From NCBI RefSeq assembly GCF_003702705.1, contig NZ_QZMN01000006.1, positions 1 to 64,000 on the forward strand: a stretch of 64,000 nucleotides of DNA, in the 5' to 3' direction. Shown here piece after piece: positions 25,142 through 34,644 of the stretch. Both the position numbers and the translations under genes were made by a program. The notes beneath the pieces were generated by a model. The model saw only the letters and a list, made by a program, of their open reading frames with translations, did no database searches and was not told the DNA's origin. Every line of letters begins with the position of its first letter. Positions within the stretch are counted from its first letter, which is position 1. Source of the stretch: Ornithinimicrobium cerasi. GTDB taxonomy: Bacteria; Actinomycetota; Actinomycetes; Actinomycetales; Dermatophilaceae.

Positions 25142-25834
25142 TCATACCCCGGGTGTGACCAGCCCCGCGTCGTAGGCCGCGATCACCGCCTGGACCCGGT
25201 CGCGCACGCCCAGCTTGGCGAGCACGTTGGAGACGTGGGTCTTGACCGTGGCCTCGGTGACGAAGGCCTGCGCCGCGATCTCGGCGTTGGACAGCCCCTG
25301 CGCGACGAGCACGAGGATCTCCCGCTCCCGGTCGGTCAGGCGCGGCAGGGGTATGGCGTGCCCCTCCGCCCCGCCCTGCTCGGCGGGCTCGGGCGGGCCG
25401 GCCTCGCTGCCCGTCATCCTGCTGATCACCCGGCGCGTGACCTCCGGGGCGAGGAGGGCGTGCCCGTGCGCGACCGCCCGGACCGCGTCGACGAGGTCGT
25501 CCGGGTCGGCGTTCTTGAGCAGGAACCCGCTGGCCCCCGCCTCGAGCGCGTCGAAGAGGTAGTCGTCGCGGTCGAAGGTGGTCAGGATGACGACCCTCAC
25601 CTCGGGGTGCGCGGCGATGATCCGCCGGGTGGCCTCGATGCCGTCGAGCACGGGCATCTGCACGTCCATGAGCACCACGTCGGGGCGCAGCTCGGCGACC
25701 GCCGCCACGGCCCGGGCGCCGTCCGGCGCCTGCCCCACCACCTCGAGGTCGTCCTCGACCGAGAGGATCATCGCGAACCCCTGCAGCAGGAGCGGCTGGT
25801 CGTCGACGAGCAGGATCCGCAGGGGGGCGCTCAC
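25142..25834 (-). CDS. NarL/LuxR-type response regulator
   Basis: A 230-residue two-component response regulator. The receiver domain shows the acidic pair DD (11-12), phospho-acceptor D57 in VVLMDVQMP, and the conserved Thr and Lys (ILTTF, LLKNAD). The C-terminal LuxR helix-turn-helix reads LTDREREILVLVAQGLSNAEI. GTG 25834 overlaps the stop of the kinase gene (GTGA), so the pair is translated together. Confidence 0.94.
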   Translation of the reverse strand: MSAPLRILLVDDQPLLLQGFAMILSVEDDLEVVGQAPDGARAVAAVAELRPDVVLMDVQMPVLDGIEATRRIIAAHPEVRVVILTTFDRDDYLFDALEAGASGFLLKNADPDDLVDAVRAVAHGHALLAPEVTRRVISRMTGSEAGPPEPAEQGGAEGHAIPLPRLTDREREILVLVAQGLSNAEIAAQAFVTEATVKTHVSNVLAKLGVRDRVQAVIAAYDAGLVTPGV

Positions 25835-27261
25835 CCGACCACCGCGGAGGCGGGGGCCGCCGCAGACCTGCTGCGCCCGTCGAGCGGGAACCAGACCCGC
25901 ACCCGCCACCCGCTCGAGCCGGTGCGCGGGCCCACCTCGACCCCGCCACCCAGGTGGTGGGCCCGCTCGCGCATCCCCCGCAGACCCAGCCCGGTGCCGG
26001 AGGTGCCGACGCGGGCGGTGCCGTCGTCGACGACCTCCACCTCGAGCCGGTCGGCGTCCTCGTCGACCCGCACCACCGCCGAGGCGGACCGGGCGGTGGA
26101 GTGCCGGTGGACGTTGGCGAAGGCCTCCTGGACGACCCGGTAGGCGGACAGCTGCACCGGCGGCGCGACCCTGGCCGCGGCACCGGGGGCCGACTCCACG
26201 ACGGTCACCGACGCGCGGCAGGTGGGGGTGCTGGCCCGCTCCGCCAGGGCGGGCAGCTCGGCCAGCGTCGGCTGGGGGCTGCGGCCCGAAGGTGACCACT
26301 CGACGGCCGACCGGCCCGCCCCGTCGCCCGGGGGCACCGGCGCTCCTGCGGGCGCGGGCGGCATACCCGGGTCGACGTCGTCGCTGCGCAGGGTGCCGAG
26401 CAGCTCGCGCATCTGCCCGACCGCGTCCCGCGAGGACTGCTCGACCGCGCTCAGCGCGGTCGCCGCCGCCGCCGGGTCCCGGTCCATGACGCGGCGCGCC
26501 GCCGCGGCCTGGACACCCATCACCGAGACGTGGTGGGCGACGACGTCGTGCAGCTCCCGGGCGATCCGCAGCCGCTCCGCGACGACGGCCTGGTCGCGCA
26601 GCCGGGCGGACTGGGCCTCGATCGTCGCCGCCTGGGCGACGACCTGCGCGGTCCGCCGCGCGCCGTTCCAGGCCAGCTGGCCGAGCAGGATCGACCCGCC
26701 GAAGAAGAGCACGTTGTTGAGCAGGGTGAAGCCGACCACCGCGACCGGCACCTCGAAGAGCCCGATCTGCTCGGGCACCTCGTCGGCGAAGTAGCTCATC
26801 ATCTGCTGCACCCCGCGACCGAGCGCGAAGGTCCACGCCAGCCACGCCACCATCAGGGTGAGGACCAGCCCGACGGCCGCCACGAGCGCGCGGCGGTCGC
26901 GCGCCCAGGAGACGCCGGAGAAGATGAGGAAGAAGTAGAGGACCTGCATCGGCAGCGTGCTCAGCGTCATCGGCAGGACCATCCCGGTGACGAGCATGTG
27001 CACCCCGACGAGGACCGTCACGAGCACCGGGCGGCTGCGGCGGAAGGCCACGAGAGCCGCCAGGGACGCCATCGCGAGGTACTGCCACGGGATGCCGTGA
27101 GGCTCCTCGTCGAAGGCGCCGAGGCTGCGCATGAGCTCGGCCCCGAGCGCGATGACGACCATCGCGCCGAGCGCCAGCCAGAGGTCCTGCCGGAGGTGGG
27201 CGCGGTCGGGCTGCGGGCGCTCCCAGGCCTCGTCCGCCCCGCTCCAGCTGTCGATCGACAT
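25831..27261 (-). CDS. sensor histidine kinase (HisKA_3 family)
   Basis: A 476-residue sensor kinase. About six membrane helices occupy residues 27-195 with little extracellular sequence, suggesting it senses the membrane itself. The HisKA_3 dimerisation box ARELHDVVAHHVSVM places the phospho-accepting His at 238; the HATPase domain includes GLGLRGMRERAHHLGGG. A long Pro/Ala/Gly insert separates the two. TACCCT ends six bases before an in-frame GTG at 27264 that adds one residue, so either GTG 27264 or ATG 27261 may be used. Partner regulator overlaps downstream. Confidence 0.9.
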   Translation of the reverse strand: MSIDSWSGADEAWERPQPDRAHLRQDLWLALGAMVVIALGAELMRSLGAFDEEPHGIPWQYLAMASLAALVAFRRSRPVLVTVLVGVHMLVTGMVLPMTLSTLPMQVLYFFLIFSGVSWARDRRALVAAVGLVLTLMVAWLAWTFALGRGVQQMMSYFADEVPEQIGLFEVPVAVVGFTLLNNVLFFGGSILLGQLAWNGARRTAQVVAQAATIEAQSARLRDQAVVAERLRIARELHDVVAHHVSVMGVQAAAARRVMDRDPAAAATALSAVEQSSRDAVGQMRELLGTLRSDDVDPGMPPAPAGAPVPPGDGAGRSAVEWSPSGRSPQPTLAELPALAERASTPTCRASVTVVESAPGAAARVAPPVQLSAYRVVQEAFANVHRHSTARSASAVVRVDEDADRLEVEVVDDGTARVGTSGTGLGLRGMRERAHHLGGGVEVGPRTGSSGWRVRVWFPLDGRSRSAAAPASAVVG

Positions 27262-27358
27262 CACCGTCCCAGGGTAGGCGCCCCTGCCGACGAGGCGCCT
27301 CGGCCGGAAGTCGGAGGACCGGGGGCGCCGGTCTCCGTCGCAAGTAGGCTTGGGCGCC

Positions 27359-28657
27359 ATGATCGACATCCGCGAGCTCCGCGCCGACCCCGACCGCGCC
27401 CGCACGAGCCAGCAGGCCCGTGGCGAGGACCCCGGACTCGTCGACGTCGTGCTGTCCGCGGACGAGCGGCACCGCGCCGCGCTCGCCCAGTTCGAGCAGG
27501 CCCGGGCCGAGCAGAAGGCGTTCGGCAAGAGCGTCGCCCGCGCCCAGGGCGAGGAGAAGCAGGCCCTCCTCGCGCAGGTCAAGGACCTGGCCGGCCGGGT
27601 CAAGCAGCTGGACGCGGAGGCCGGCAGCGCGGTGGAGGAGCGGGACGCCGCCCTCCGGCGCATCGGCAACGTCATCGTCGACGGGGTGCCGGTCGGTGGC
27701 GAGGACGACTACGTGGTGCTCGAGGAGGTCGGCGTCCCGCGCGACTTCGAGGCCGAGGGGTTCGCCCCGCGCGACCACCTCGAGCTCGGCGAGCTGCTGG
27801 GCGCGATCGACACCGTGCGCGGCGCCAAGGTGTCGGGCGCACGGTTCTACTACCTCCTCGGCGCCGGGGCCCGGCTGGAGCTCGCCCTCATGGCGCTCGC
27901 CCAGCAGATCACGCAGGAGGAGGGGTTCGTCCCCGTCGTGGTGCCCACCCTGGTGCGGCCCGAGACGATGGCCGGCGCCGGCTTCCTCGACGCCCACGCC
28001 GACGAGGTCTACCGGCTCGAGGCCGACGACCTCTACCTCACCGGCACCTCCGAGGTCGCGCTCGCAGGCCTGCACGCCGACGAGATCGTCGACCTGGCCG
28101 CGGGCCCGCTGCGGTATGCCGCCACCTCCACCTGCTACCGGCGCGAGGCCGGGTCCTACGGCAAGGACACCCGCGGCATCTTCCGGGTCCACCAGTTCAC
28201 CAAGACCGAGATGTTCGTCTACTGCCGTCCCGAGGACGCCCAGGCCGAGCACGCGAACCTGCTGCGGATCGAGCGGCGGGTGCTGGAGGCGCTCGAGCTG
28301 CCCTACCGGGTCATCGACGTGGCCGCCGGCGACCTCGGCGGCCCCGCCGCCCGCAAGTTCGACTGCGAGGCGTGGATCCCGACGCAGGGCAGGTACCGCG
28401 AGCTCACCTCGACCTCCAACTGCACGACCTACCAGGCCCGGCGGCTCGGCACGCGCGAGCGCGCCGAGGGTGGCGGGACCCGCACGGTCGCGACCCTCAA
28501 CGGGACGGCGCTGACCAGCACCCGCCCGATCATCGCGCTGCTGGAGAACCACCAGCAGGAGGACGGCTCGGTCCGTCTCCCCGAGGCGCTCCGGCCGTTC
28601 CTCGGGGGCGAGGACGTGCTGTTCCCGGTCGGGCCGCCGCCGGCCCGGACCGTCTGA
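27359..28657 (+). CDS. serS: seryl-tRNA synthetase
   Basis: A 432-residue class II aminoacyl-tRNA synthetase charging tRNA-Ser. The N-terminal antiparallel coiled-coil arm spans roughly residues 30-100. Motif 2 appears as [20 protein letters not shown] and motif 3 as [15 protein letters not shown]. Length is normal. ATG 27359 lies eight bases after TAGGCT, with no ribosome site, consistent with a leaderless transcript. It is followed by the lipid-kinase gene. Confidence 0.97.
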   Translation: MIDIRELRADPDRARTSQQARGEDPGLVDVVLSADERHRAALAQFEQARAEQKAFGKSVARAQGEEKQALLAQVKDLAGRVKQLDAEAGSAVEERDAALRRIGNVIVDGVPVGGEDDYVVLEEVGVPRDFEAEGFAPRDHLELGELLGAIDTVRGAKVSGARFYYLLGAGARLELALMALAQQITQEEGFVPVVVPTLVRPETMAGAGFLDAHADEVYRLEADDLYLTGTSEVALAGLHADEIVDLAAGPLRYAATSTCYRREAGSYGKDTRGIFRVHQFTKTEMFVYCRPEDAQAEHANLLRIERRVLEALELPYRVIDVAAGDLGGPAARKFDCEAWIPTQGRYRELTSTSNCTTYQARRLGTRERAEGGGTRTVATLNGTALTSTRPIIALLENHQQEDGSVRLPEALRPFLGGEDVLFPVGPPPARTV

Positions 28658-28760
28658 CCGTCCGGCCCCGCCGTCGCCGGGCCGTCGCCGGGCGGTCGCG
28701 GCCGGGTGCCGGTTGGTCGCCGGTTGGGTGGGGGCGCCGCGGACGGCTAGCGTGACGTCC

Positions 28761-29831
28761 ATGACCGATCACACGCAGCCCGGGGTGCGGCGGGCGGCGA
28801 TCATCGTCAACCCGACGAAGTTCGACGACGTCCCCCGTGTCCGCCGTCTCGTCACCGAGGCCTGCCGGCGGCACGGCTGGGCCGAGCCGCTCTGGCTGGA
28901 GACGACCGCCGAGGACACCGGGGCGGGTCAGACCCGTGAGGCCGTGGAGGCCGGGGTCGACCTGGTCTGCCCGCTCGGTGGCGACGGCACGGTGCGCACC
29001 GTGGGTGAGATCCTCGCCGGCAGCGACGTGCCGATGGGACTGCTCCCCGGTGGCACCGGCAACCTGCTGGCCCGCAACCTCGAGCTCCCGGTCGACTCGC
29101 TCGACGAGGCCCTCACCGTCGCCCTCACCGGGCAGACCATCCGCATCGACACCTGCCGCCTGGACCTGGTGCGGCCCACGACCGCCCAGCTCGCGGCGCG
29201 GTTCGACGACGAGACCGACCCAGCCGACACGGTCGACTTCTCCGACGCCGTCGACGACCGCTCGGACCCGGCGGTGCGGGAGACGCACACCTTCCTCGTC
29301 ATGGCCGGCCTCGGCTTCGACGCGGAGGTGATGGCCGGGGTGCCGGAGAAGCTCAAGTCGAAGGTGGGGTGGCTGGCCTACCTGGTCTCCGGGCTGCGCC
29401 ACCTCAAGGGACCGCAGTTCACCGTGGCGGTGAAGGTGGACGACGAGGATCCCTTCCGGCGTCGGGTCCGCAGCGTCATGGTGGGCAACGTCGGCCGGCT
29501 GCAGGGCGGCATGGAGCTGCTGCCCGCTGCGGTCGCCGACGACGGCAGCGTCGACGCCGTGCTGCTCTCCCCCGACGGGTTGGTCGGCTGGGCCGGGGTC
29601 CTCGGCCAGCTCGTCACCCGGCAGCGCATCGGTCACTCCCGGGTGGACCACGTCCAGGGCCGGGAGGTGCGGGTCGTCTCCGACAAGCCCGTCGAGCTGG
29701 AGATGGACGGTGACACGGTCGGCTCGGCGATCGCCATGCGCATCGTCATCGAGCCGGGCAACCTCACCGTGCGGGTCCCCGCGGGGTCGACGCGCCACAT
29801 CGACGCCCTCGCCGACACCGCGGCCGGCTGA
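28761..29831 (+). CDS. diacylglycerol/lipid kinase family protein
   Basis: A 356-residue soluble lipid kinase of the DagK/YegS superfamily. The ATP-binding motif GGDGTVRTV is near residue 75 and GLLPGGTGNLLARNL follows; the N terminus AAIIVNPTKF is the first strand of the PFK-like domain. The C-terminal beta-sandwich contains MGLGFDAEVM-like AGLGFDAEVM and VRVVSDKPVELEMDGD. ATG 28761 is seven bases after TAGCGT. Lipid substrate unknown; homologues act on diacylglycerol or related lipids. Confidence 0.9.
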   Translation: MTDHTQPGVRRAAIIVNPTKFDDVPRVRRLVTEACRRHGWAEPLWLETTAEDTGAGQTREAVEAGVDLVCPLGGDGTVRTVGEILAGSDVPMGLLPGGTGNLLARNLELPVDSLDEALTVALTGQTIRIDTCRLDLVRPTTAQLAARFDDETDPADTVDFSDAVDDRSDPAVRETHTFLVMAGLGFDAEVMAGVPEKLKSKVGWLAYLVSGLRHLKGPQFTVAVKVDDEDPFRRRVRSVMVGNVGRLQGGMELLPAAVADDGSVDAVLLSPDGLVGWAGVLGQLVTRQRIGHSRVDHVQGREVRVVSDKPVELEMDGDTVGSAIAMRIVIEPGNLTVRVPAGSTRHIDALADTAAG

Positions 29832-29870
29832 GCCGAGGCGGGCCCGCCGCACGGTGTCGTCCCGGCACCC

Positions 29871-30431
29871 TCAGGGCCGGACCTCGTAGGCCAGGTGCAC
29901 CACCCCGGAGCTGAACCGGTGGTGCTCGACGAGGCGGAGGTCGAGCCGGAGCCCGGGCGGCAACCAGGGTGTGCCGCCGCCGACGATCACCGGTGCGGCG
30001 TAGTACTCGACCCTGCGCACGAGACCGGCGTGCAGCGCGTGGGCAGCCAGGTCGGGGCCGCCCAGCCCCACGTCCCCGTCCACGCCGTCGACGAGCCGGG
30101 CCACCTCGGCCGGGTCGAAGCGCCGGACGAGCCTGGTGCGGGAGGTGTCCACCGAGGGCAGGGTCGTGGAGAACACCACCTTGTCCCGGGCGCGCCACTG
30201 CTCGCCGTACTGCCGCTCCACCGGGTCGGCGTCCGGCCCCGTGCCGTAGGTCTGCCAGACCCTCATCACCTCGTAGAGGCGCCGGCCGTAGAGCTCGGCC
30301 CCGACCGCCCGGTCGCGCTCGTTGAGGTAGGCGTGCACCTCCTCGTCGGGGGCGCACCAGGAGAAGTCCCCCTCCTCGTCGGCGACGAACCCGTCGAGGG
30401 AACCGATACCGACGTAGACGAGGCGTCCCAT
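29871..30431 (-). CDS. dihydrofolate reductase/RibD C-terminal family protein
   Basis: A 186-residue protein of the RibD C-terminal/DHFR-like fold (YyaP/YwjB type), usually NADPH-dependent. The N terminus LVYVGIGSLDGFVADEEGDF is the diagnostic first strand and loop; GRRLYEVM and DVGLGGPDLAAHALHAGLV follow. GGGAGGATCC lies upstream of ATG 30431. Not the folate enzyme itself; physiological substrate unknown. Convergent with the lipid-kinase gene across a 39-base gap. Confidence 0.82.
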   Translation of the reverse strand: MGRLVYVGIGSLDGFVADEEGDFSWCAPDEEVHAYLNERDRAVGAELYGRRLYEVMRVWQTYGTGPDADPVERQYGEQWRARDKVVFSTTLPSVDTSRTRLVRRFDPAEVARLVDGVDGDVGLGGPDLAAHALHAGLVRRVEYYAAPVIVGGGTPWLPPGLRLDLRLVEHHRFSSGVVHLAYEVRP

Positions 30432-30512
30432 CCGTGGATCCTCCCGCGTCCCTGCGCCGAGAGGCAACCGGGCGGCCGCCCCTGCGACGGCGGGTCCCGC
30501 CGGCCCGTCGCC

Positions 30513-30929
30513 TCAGCACCAGACGTCGGCCGTGGTCTCCTCGCGCGCCACCGCGCGGTCGCACGTCGGGCACCACGGACGGGTGCGCACCGGGGTCCCG
30601 CAGGCGCCGTGGGTGGCCCCGGCCGGACGCCCCTCGCGGACCGCGCCCCACTCGGCGAGCGCCGTCACCGCCCCGGCGAGGGTCGTCCCAGCCTCCGTCA
30701 GGGCGTAGCGCATCCGGACGGGTCGGCGCTGGTAGGGGACCGCGGTCACCAGGGCGTCAGCGCTGAGGGCCCGGAGGCGTGCGGTCAGGATGTTCGGGGC
30801 GATGCCCTCGACCTCCGCCTGCAGCTCGGAGAAGCTCCGGTCGCCCTCGAGCAGGGCCGCGACGACGCGCAGGCTCCACCGGTCGCCGATGCGGGTCACC
30901 GCGGCCTCCAGCGAACCGGCGTCGATCAT
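30513..30929 (-). CDS. HxlR-family regulator with a Cys-rich tail
   Basis: A 138-residue winged-helix regulator. IGDRWSLRVVAALLEGDRSFSEL and ALTEAGTTLAGAV identify the HxlR domain. Unusually, the C terminus extends about 35 residues with five Cys (CGTPVRTRPWCPTC, one more before and a C-terminal Cys), resembling a zinc ribbon or redox switch. TACGAT ends six bases before ATG 30929, and a 23-bp perfect palindrome overlaps the expected -35. It is divergent from an HtrA-like protease gene. Confidence 0.88.
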   Translation of the reverse strand: MIDAGSLEAAVTRIGDRWSLRVVAALLEGDRSFSELQAEVEGIAPNILTARLRALSADALVTAVPYQRRPVRMRYALTEAGTTLAGAVTALAEWGAVREGRPAGATHGACGTPVRTRPWCPTCDRAVAREETTADVWC

Positions 30930-30950
30930 CCTCGCATCGTAGAGGACCTA

Positions 30951-30973
30951 GTCACTTGCATAATGCAAGTGAC
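30951..30973. promoter_or_regulatory. perfect 23-bp palindrome, HxlR operator candidate
   Basis: GTCACTTGCAT and ATGCAAGTGAC are perfect 11-base arms around one A. The site lies 21 bases before the HxlR start, covering its -35 region, and 61 bases before the divergent protease gene. It is AT-richer than its surroundings. Autorepression and control of both genes are inferences. Confidence 0.75.
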
Positions 30974-31034
30974 CATGCTCAGATGGGGACCAACGGGTGC
31001 GTGAGCTCACCCGGTGACCCAGGAGAGGTGCGAC

Positions 31035-31922
31035 ATGACGGCGATCCAGGAGCTGGAGGAGCGGACGAGGAGCACGGCGGGAGCGGTGGGCCGCTCCGTC
31101 GTCTCGATCGGCCGGGACGGGCGCGGGACCGGGTACGTCGTGGGCGTGGGGCGGGTCCTCACCAACGCGCACAACCTGCGCGACCGGACGACGCAGGTGA
31201 GGTTCGTGGACGGCGAGCCGGCGCAGGCCTCCGTCGTGGGGAGCGACGTCGACGGTGACCTCGTCGTCCTCGAGGTCGACACCGGCGACGCCCCGGTGCT
31301 GGACTGGGCGAGCGACCCCGTCACGACGGGGGACACGGTCGTCGTGGCGTCGGCGGGGCAGCACGTCCTGCGGGTCACCTGGGGCCAGGTGACCGGTGTC
31401 GAACGGGGATTCCGGGGTCCGCGGGGCCGCCCCGTCCACGGGGCCCTCGAGCACACCGCCCCGGCCGCCCGAGGGTCGTCGGGGGCTCCCGTGCTCAACC
31501 GTGCGGGGCAGGTGGTCGGGGTCAACACCCACCGGCTGGAGCACGGCTTCTACCTCGCCCGCGCCGCCGACACCGAGCTCCGCGCGGCGGTGGCGGCCAT
31601 GCAGGAGGGCCGCTCGATCGAGCCGGTGCACCTCGGGGTCGCGCTCGCCCCCAGCGCCGTGGCGCGGCGGCTCCGGCGTGCCGTCGGCCTCGCCGACCGC
31701 GACGGCGTCCTGGTCCGCACGGTGGTGGAGGGGTCGCCCGCCGGGGCGGCCGGGATCGCGGTGGGTGACCTGCTCGTGACCGCGGGCGGACGGGCGCTGG
31801 CCACCCCCGACGACGTCATCGCCGCCCTCACCGGGCTGCGGCCCGGTGACGACCTGGTCGTGGACCTGGTCAGGGGTGAGACCGGGTCGACGGTGACCGT
31901 GCGCTTCCCCGGCCAGCCCTGA
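31035..31922 (+). CDS. HtrA-like (S1C) serine protease with PDZ domain
   Basis: A 295-residue trypsin-like protease plus one PDZ domain. Catalytic triad: H46 (TNAHNL), D75 (DVDGDLVVLEV) and S149 in GSSGAP, where the usual GNSGGP is altered at two places. The PDZ domain (about 200-290) includes GSPAGAAGIAVGDLLVTAGG. No signal peptide or membrane helix is present, so it should act in the cytoplasm, which is unusual for HtrA. GGAGAGG precedes ATG 31035. The 3' end overlaps the convergent membrane-protein gene by 53 bases. Confidence 0.87.
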   Translation: MTAIQELEERTRSTAGAVGRSVVSIGRDGRGTGYVVGVGRVLTNAHNLRDRTTQVRFVDGEPAQASVVGSDVDGDLVVLEVDTGDAPVLDWASDPVTTGDTVVVASAGQHVLRVTWGQVTGVERGFRGPRGRPVHGALEHTAPAARGSSGAPVLNRAGQVVGVNTHRLEHGFYLARAADTELRAAVAAMQEGRSIEPVHLGVALAPSAVARRLRRAVGLADRDGVLVRTVVEGSPAGAAGIAVGDLLVTAGGRALATPDDVIAALTGLRPGDDLVVDLVRGETGSTVTVRFPGQP

Positions 31923-34056
31923 CGACGGGCTCGTTCGCCACCACCACGATGGCGGTGGCGATGAGCAGGGCCAGGGTCAGCGCGACGGCGGCGATGCCCG
32001 AGTCGTTCAGCGCCCAGGTGAGGGCCATGGCCACGGCTCCCGCGAGCAGGGCCGGGCGGATCCCCGGCTCGCGCCACAGGGCGGCCGTCCACCCGGGCCG
32101 ACGCGTGGCCGCCACGACGGTGACCAGGACGAGCGCGAGCACGGCCAGCCAGGACAGCGGGTAGGACACGAGGATCCCCAGGCTCTGGCTGAGCTTGCGA
32201 CCCACGATCCCCGCCGCCTCACCGTCGAGGGTGCTCTGCACGAAGTCGCCCAGGTGGGTGCGGCTCTGCGGGCCCCGGGCCCAGTCGAGGACCATGACCG
32301 CGCCGGCCACCACCGCACCCGCGAGCGCGAGCAGCGCCATCGAGCGCGGCCGCCAGGGCAGGCCCAGGGCCGACAGCAGGAGCAACCCCGTCGCCAGCAC
32401 CGTCGCCGGCACCCCGCCGAAGTCGGCCCCCGCCTGGGGCGCGGCGTTCACGACGGTGGTGCCCACCCCGAGGACCAGCACGGCGGCCGCCGCCTCCCGC
32501 CGCGGGAGCCTGCTGAGCAGCACCGCGGCGGCCACCAGGAGGGCGCCGAGCATGGTCCCGAAGCCGACGTTGCCCTGCCCGTAGAAGCGCCCGGCAGTGA
32601 CCGGCTGCAGACCCAGGACGGAGACCAGCCCGAGGCGGGAGGACGCGAGCACGTCGACACCCAGGACCGCGAGCGTGACGCCGGCGACGACCGCCACCGG
32701 CCCCAGGGGGTCGCGGCGCCACGGGCCAGCCCACGCCAGGACGGTCACCAGCGCCGCCGCCGCCAGGACCGCGCCCACCAGCGCGACGACCGGCTGACCC
32801 GCGCGCCACCACGGGAGGATCCCGGCGAGGAAGGTCGCCACCGGGACCGCCATGGCCAGCGTCGCGACGACCGCCACCACCCGCCGGCGGCGCAGCCCCA
32901 CCCCGAGCGCCAGCACCGGGAGGACGAGGACCGCCAGGGCGCCCAGCGCCCACGGCGCCAGGCGCTTGCCGTCGCTCACGCCGGCCGCGAGCTCCCGGGC
33001 GTGGGCCGCCGGGTCCTCGCGGGCCCCGTCCTCCACCGCCACCACCACGGGCGGCCCGCCGGCCAGCGCACCGTCGTCCGACGCCCCCGTCCGCACGCCG
33101 ACCGCCTGCAGGAGCCCCACGGTGAGGTCGGTCAGCTGCACGAGGCCCACCTGCCGGGTGGAGACCGAAGCCAGGCTGCGCGGCCCGCTGTCCTCGGCGA
33201 CGAGCGTGCTGAGCAGGACCGTCGCCTCCGCCCGCCCGGCGGTGTGCCCGGTCCCCGCGACGACCAGCCGTGACCCCGCCGGCAGCTGGTCCACCAGGTC
33301 GCCGACCGCCGCGTCGACACCGGCCAGCACCCCACCCCGGTCCCCGTCGAGGACCTCCGGCGCGGCGACGAGGTGCAGGTCGCAGGACGGCACCAGCTCC
33401 GGCGCTCCCTGCGCGGTGACCCCCTGCTCCTGCAGGTGGGCGACCTCCCCGTCCGGGTCCGCCGCCCCGAGCGCCGCCCCGGCCCCGTACGCCGCCACGC
33501 AGCCCCCCGCCTCCTCCACGAGCCGGGCCAGGGTGCCGAGCTGCGGCCCCAGCGCCCGCCGCTCGGCCGACTCCTGCCACCGGTGCCACGCGCGCGGGTC
33601 GACGCCCGCCGCCCCGACGACCTCACCGACGACGGGGTATGCCGCGCCCGCCGACCCGTCCGCGGCGCCTTCCGAGCCGTCCTCCCCGCCGCGCCCCCGC
33701 TCCTCCCTCGCGTCGACGCACCCGGCCACGTCCGTCGCCGCGCGCTGCCCCGCCCCGAGCGTCAGCCAGGCGTCGGCGGCGCAGGTCACCTCGTGGGTGC
33801 CGCGGACCACGAGGGCGGCCGACGCCCCCTCGCGGGACATCCGCTCGAGCACCGGTGTGGTCGTGGGGCCGACGAGGTCCCACGTCAGGCCGGGGACCCC
33901 CACGAGCACCACCGGCGCATCCTCGACCGGGGCGAGCGCGGGCGGCGCCGCCGTCCCCGCCGCGGACAGCGGCCGGTCCCCCAGCACCGCCCCGAGCAGC
34001 CAGGACGCCAGCACCGCGGCCACCAGCGCCCACGCGCCGTACCGGTGCCTCGGCAT
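31870..34056 (-). CDS. large membrane protein with phosphatase-like ectodomain
   Basis: A 728-residue protein: an N-terminal helix (about 8-28), an extracellular domain of about 340 residues, then about ten membrane helices from residue 375 onward. The ectodomain begins APVVLVGVPGLTWDLVGP and has TTPVLERM and a later RLVVAGTGHT, a pattern reminiscent of the alkaline-phosphatase superfamily, though metal ligands are not complete. GRFYGQGNVGFGTMLGAL is a conserved-looking membrane motif. ATG 34056 lies inside the octamer GGTATGCC, with GGAAGAGGA upstream. A role in envelope polymer handling fits the neighbouring GT2 gene, but is speculative. Confidence 0.7.
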   Translation of the reverse strand: MPRHRYGAWALVAAVLASWLLGAVLGDRPLSAAGTAAPPALAPVEDAPVVLVGVPGLTWDLVGPTTTPVLERMSREGASAALVVRGTHEVTCAADAWLTLGAGQRAATDVAGCVDAREERGRGGEDGSEGAADGSAGAAYPVVGEVVGAAGVDPRAWHRWQESAERRALGPQLGTLARLVEEAGGCVAAYGAGAALGAADPDGEVAHLQEQGVTAQGAPELVPSCDLHLVAAPEVLDGDRGGVLAGVDAAVGDLVDQLPAGSRLVVAGTGHTAGRAEATVLLSTLVAEDSGPRSLASVSTRQVGLVQLTDLTVGLLQAVGVRTGASDDGALAGGPPVVVAVEDGAREDPAAHARELAAGVSDGKRLAPWALGALAVLVLPVLALGVGLRRRRVVAVVATLAMAVPVATFLAGILPWWRAGQPVVALVGAVLAAAALVTVLAWAGPWRRDPLGPVAVVAGVTLAVLGVDVLASSRLGLVSVLGLQPVTAGRFYGQGNVGFGTMLGALLVAAAVLLSRLPRREAAAAVLVLGVGTTVVNAAPQAGADFGGVPATVLATGLLLLSALGLPWRPRSMALLALAGAVVAGAVMVLDWARGPQSRTHLGDFVQSTLDGEAAGIVGRKLSQSLGILVSYPLSWLAVLALVLVTVVAATRRPGWTAALWREPGIRPALLAGAVAMALTWALNDSGIAAVALTLALLIATAIVVVANEPVVRAGRGSARSPSTRSHP

Positions 34057-34155
34057 ACCCGTGTCCTCTTCCGTCGGCCCTTGGCTGGTCGTCCCCGGCA
34101 TCGTGCCACGGCGCGGTGGGCGCGGGCTGGACGCGGCACGGCATACCCTCGCCTC

Positions 34156-34602
34156 GTGGATCCCGCCCTCCCCACCCTCGCCTGGGTCGCCGTCGGTGTC
34201 GCCGTGCTGGCGCTCGCCGTCGCGGCCTTCACGGTGCGGCGGCTGCGCGTGGTGGACCGCCAGCTCACCCGGCTGGTCGAGGCGGGGGCGCCGACGGACC
34301 CGCCGCTCGACCGCATCGGCGCGCTGGAGACCCAGCTGGCGCAGGTGCGGGGCGACCTGACGCAGGCGCTGCGGCACGTGGCGGTGGTGCGCTACGACGC
34401 GTTCGGGGACATGGGGGGAAGGATGAGCTTCAGCGCGGCGGTCGTGGACGACGACGGCGACGGGTTCGTCCTCAGCTCGATCCACGCGCGGGGGGAGAGC
34501 CGGACCTACGCCAAGGGGATCGTCGGCGGGGACTCCGAGGTGGTGCTCACGCCCGAGGAGCGGCAGGCTCTCGACGCCGCCAGGACCGGGTCGGCCGACT
34601 GA
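34156..34602 (+). CDS. DUF4446 family protein
   Basis: A 148-residue protein with one N-terminal membrane helix (about 7-27), a short helical linker with coiled-coil character, and the DUF4446 core VVRYDAFGDMGGRMSFSAAV, DGDGFVLSSIHARGESRTYA and the acidic end LTPEERQAL. The family is widespread in Gram-positive bacteria and often near chromosome partition genes; its function is unknown. GTG 34156 lies six bases after TACCCT, which is itself part of a GGCATACC octamer. Confidence 0.85.
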   Translation: MDPALPTLAWVAVGVAVLALAVAAFTVRRLRVVDRQLTRLVEAGAPTDPPLDRIGALETQLAQVRGDLTQALRHVAVVRYDAFGDMGGRMSFSAAVVDDDGDGFVLSSIHARGESRTYAKGIVGGDSEVVLTPEERQALDAARTGSAD

Positions 34603-34644
34603 ACGCGGGTGCTCCGGGACGCCGTCGCTGACCGGAGGACGCCC

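Noticed and set aside
25142-28762. A 1206-codon minus-strand open frame that includes the response regulator
   Set aside because: Only its last 230 codons resemble a protein; the rest is antisense to serS or out of frame with the kinase. The regulator's GTG at 25834 overlaps the kinase stop, which fixes the real start.
29837-29848. GGCGGGCCCGCC palindrome as a terminator between the lipid-kinase and reductase-like genes
   Set aside because: Twelve bases with no loop, common by chance at this GC content.
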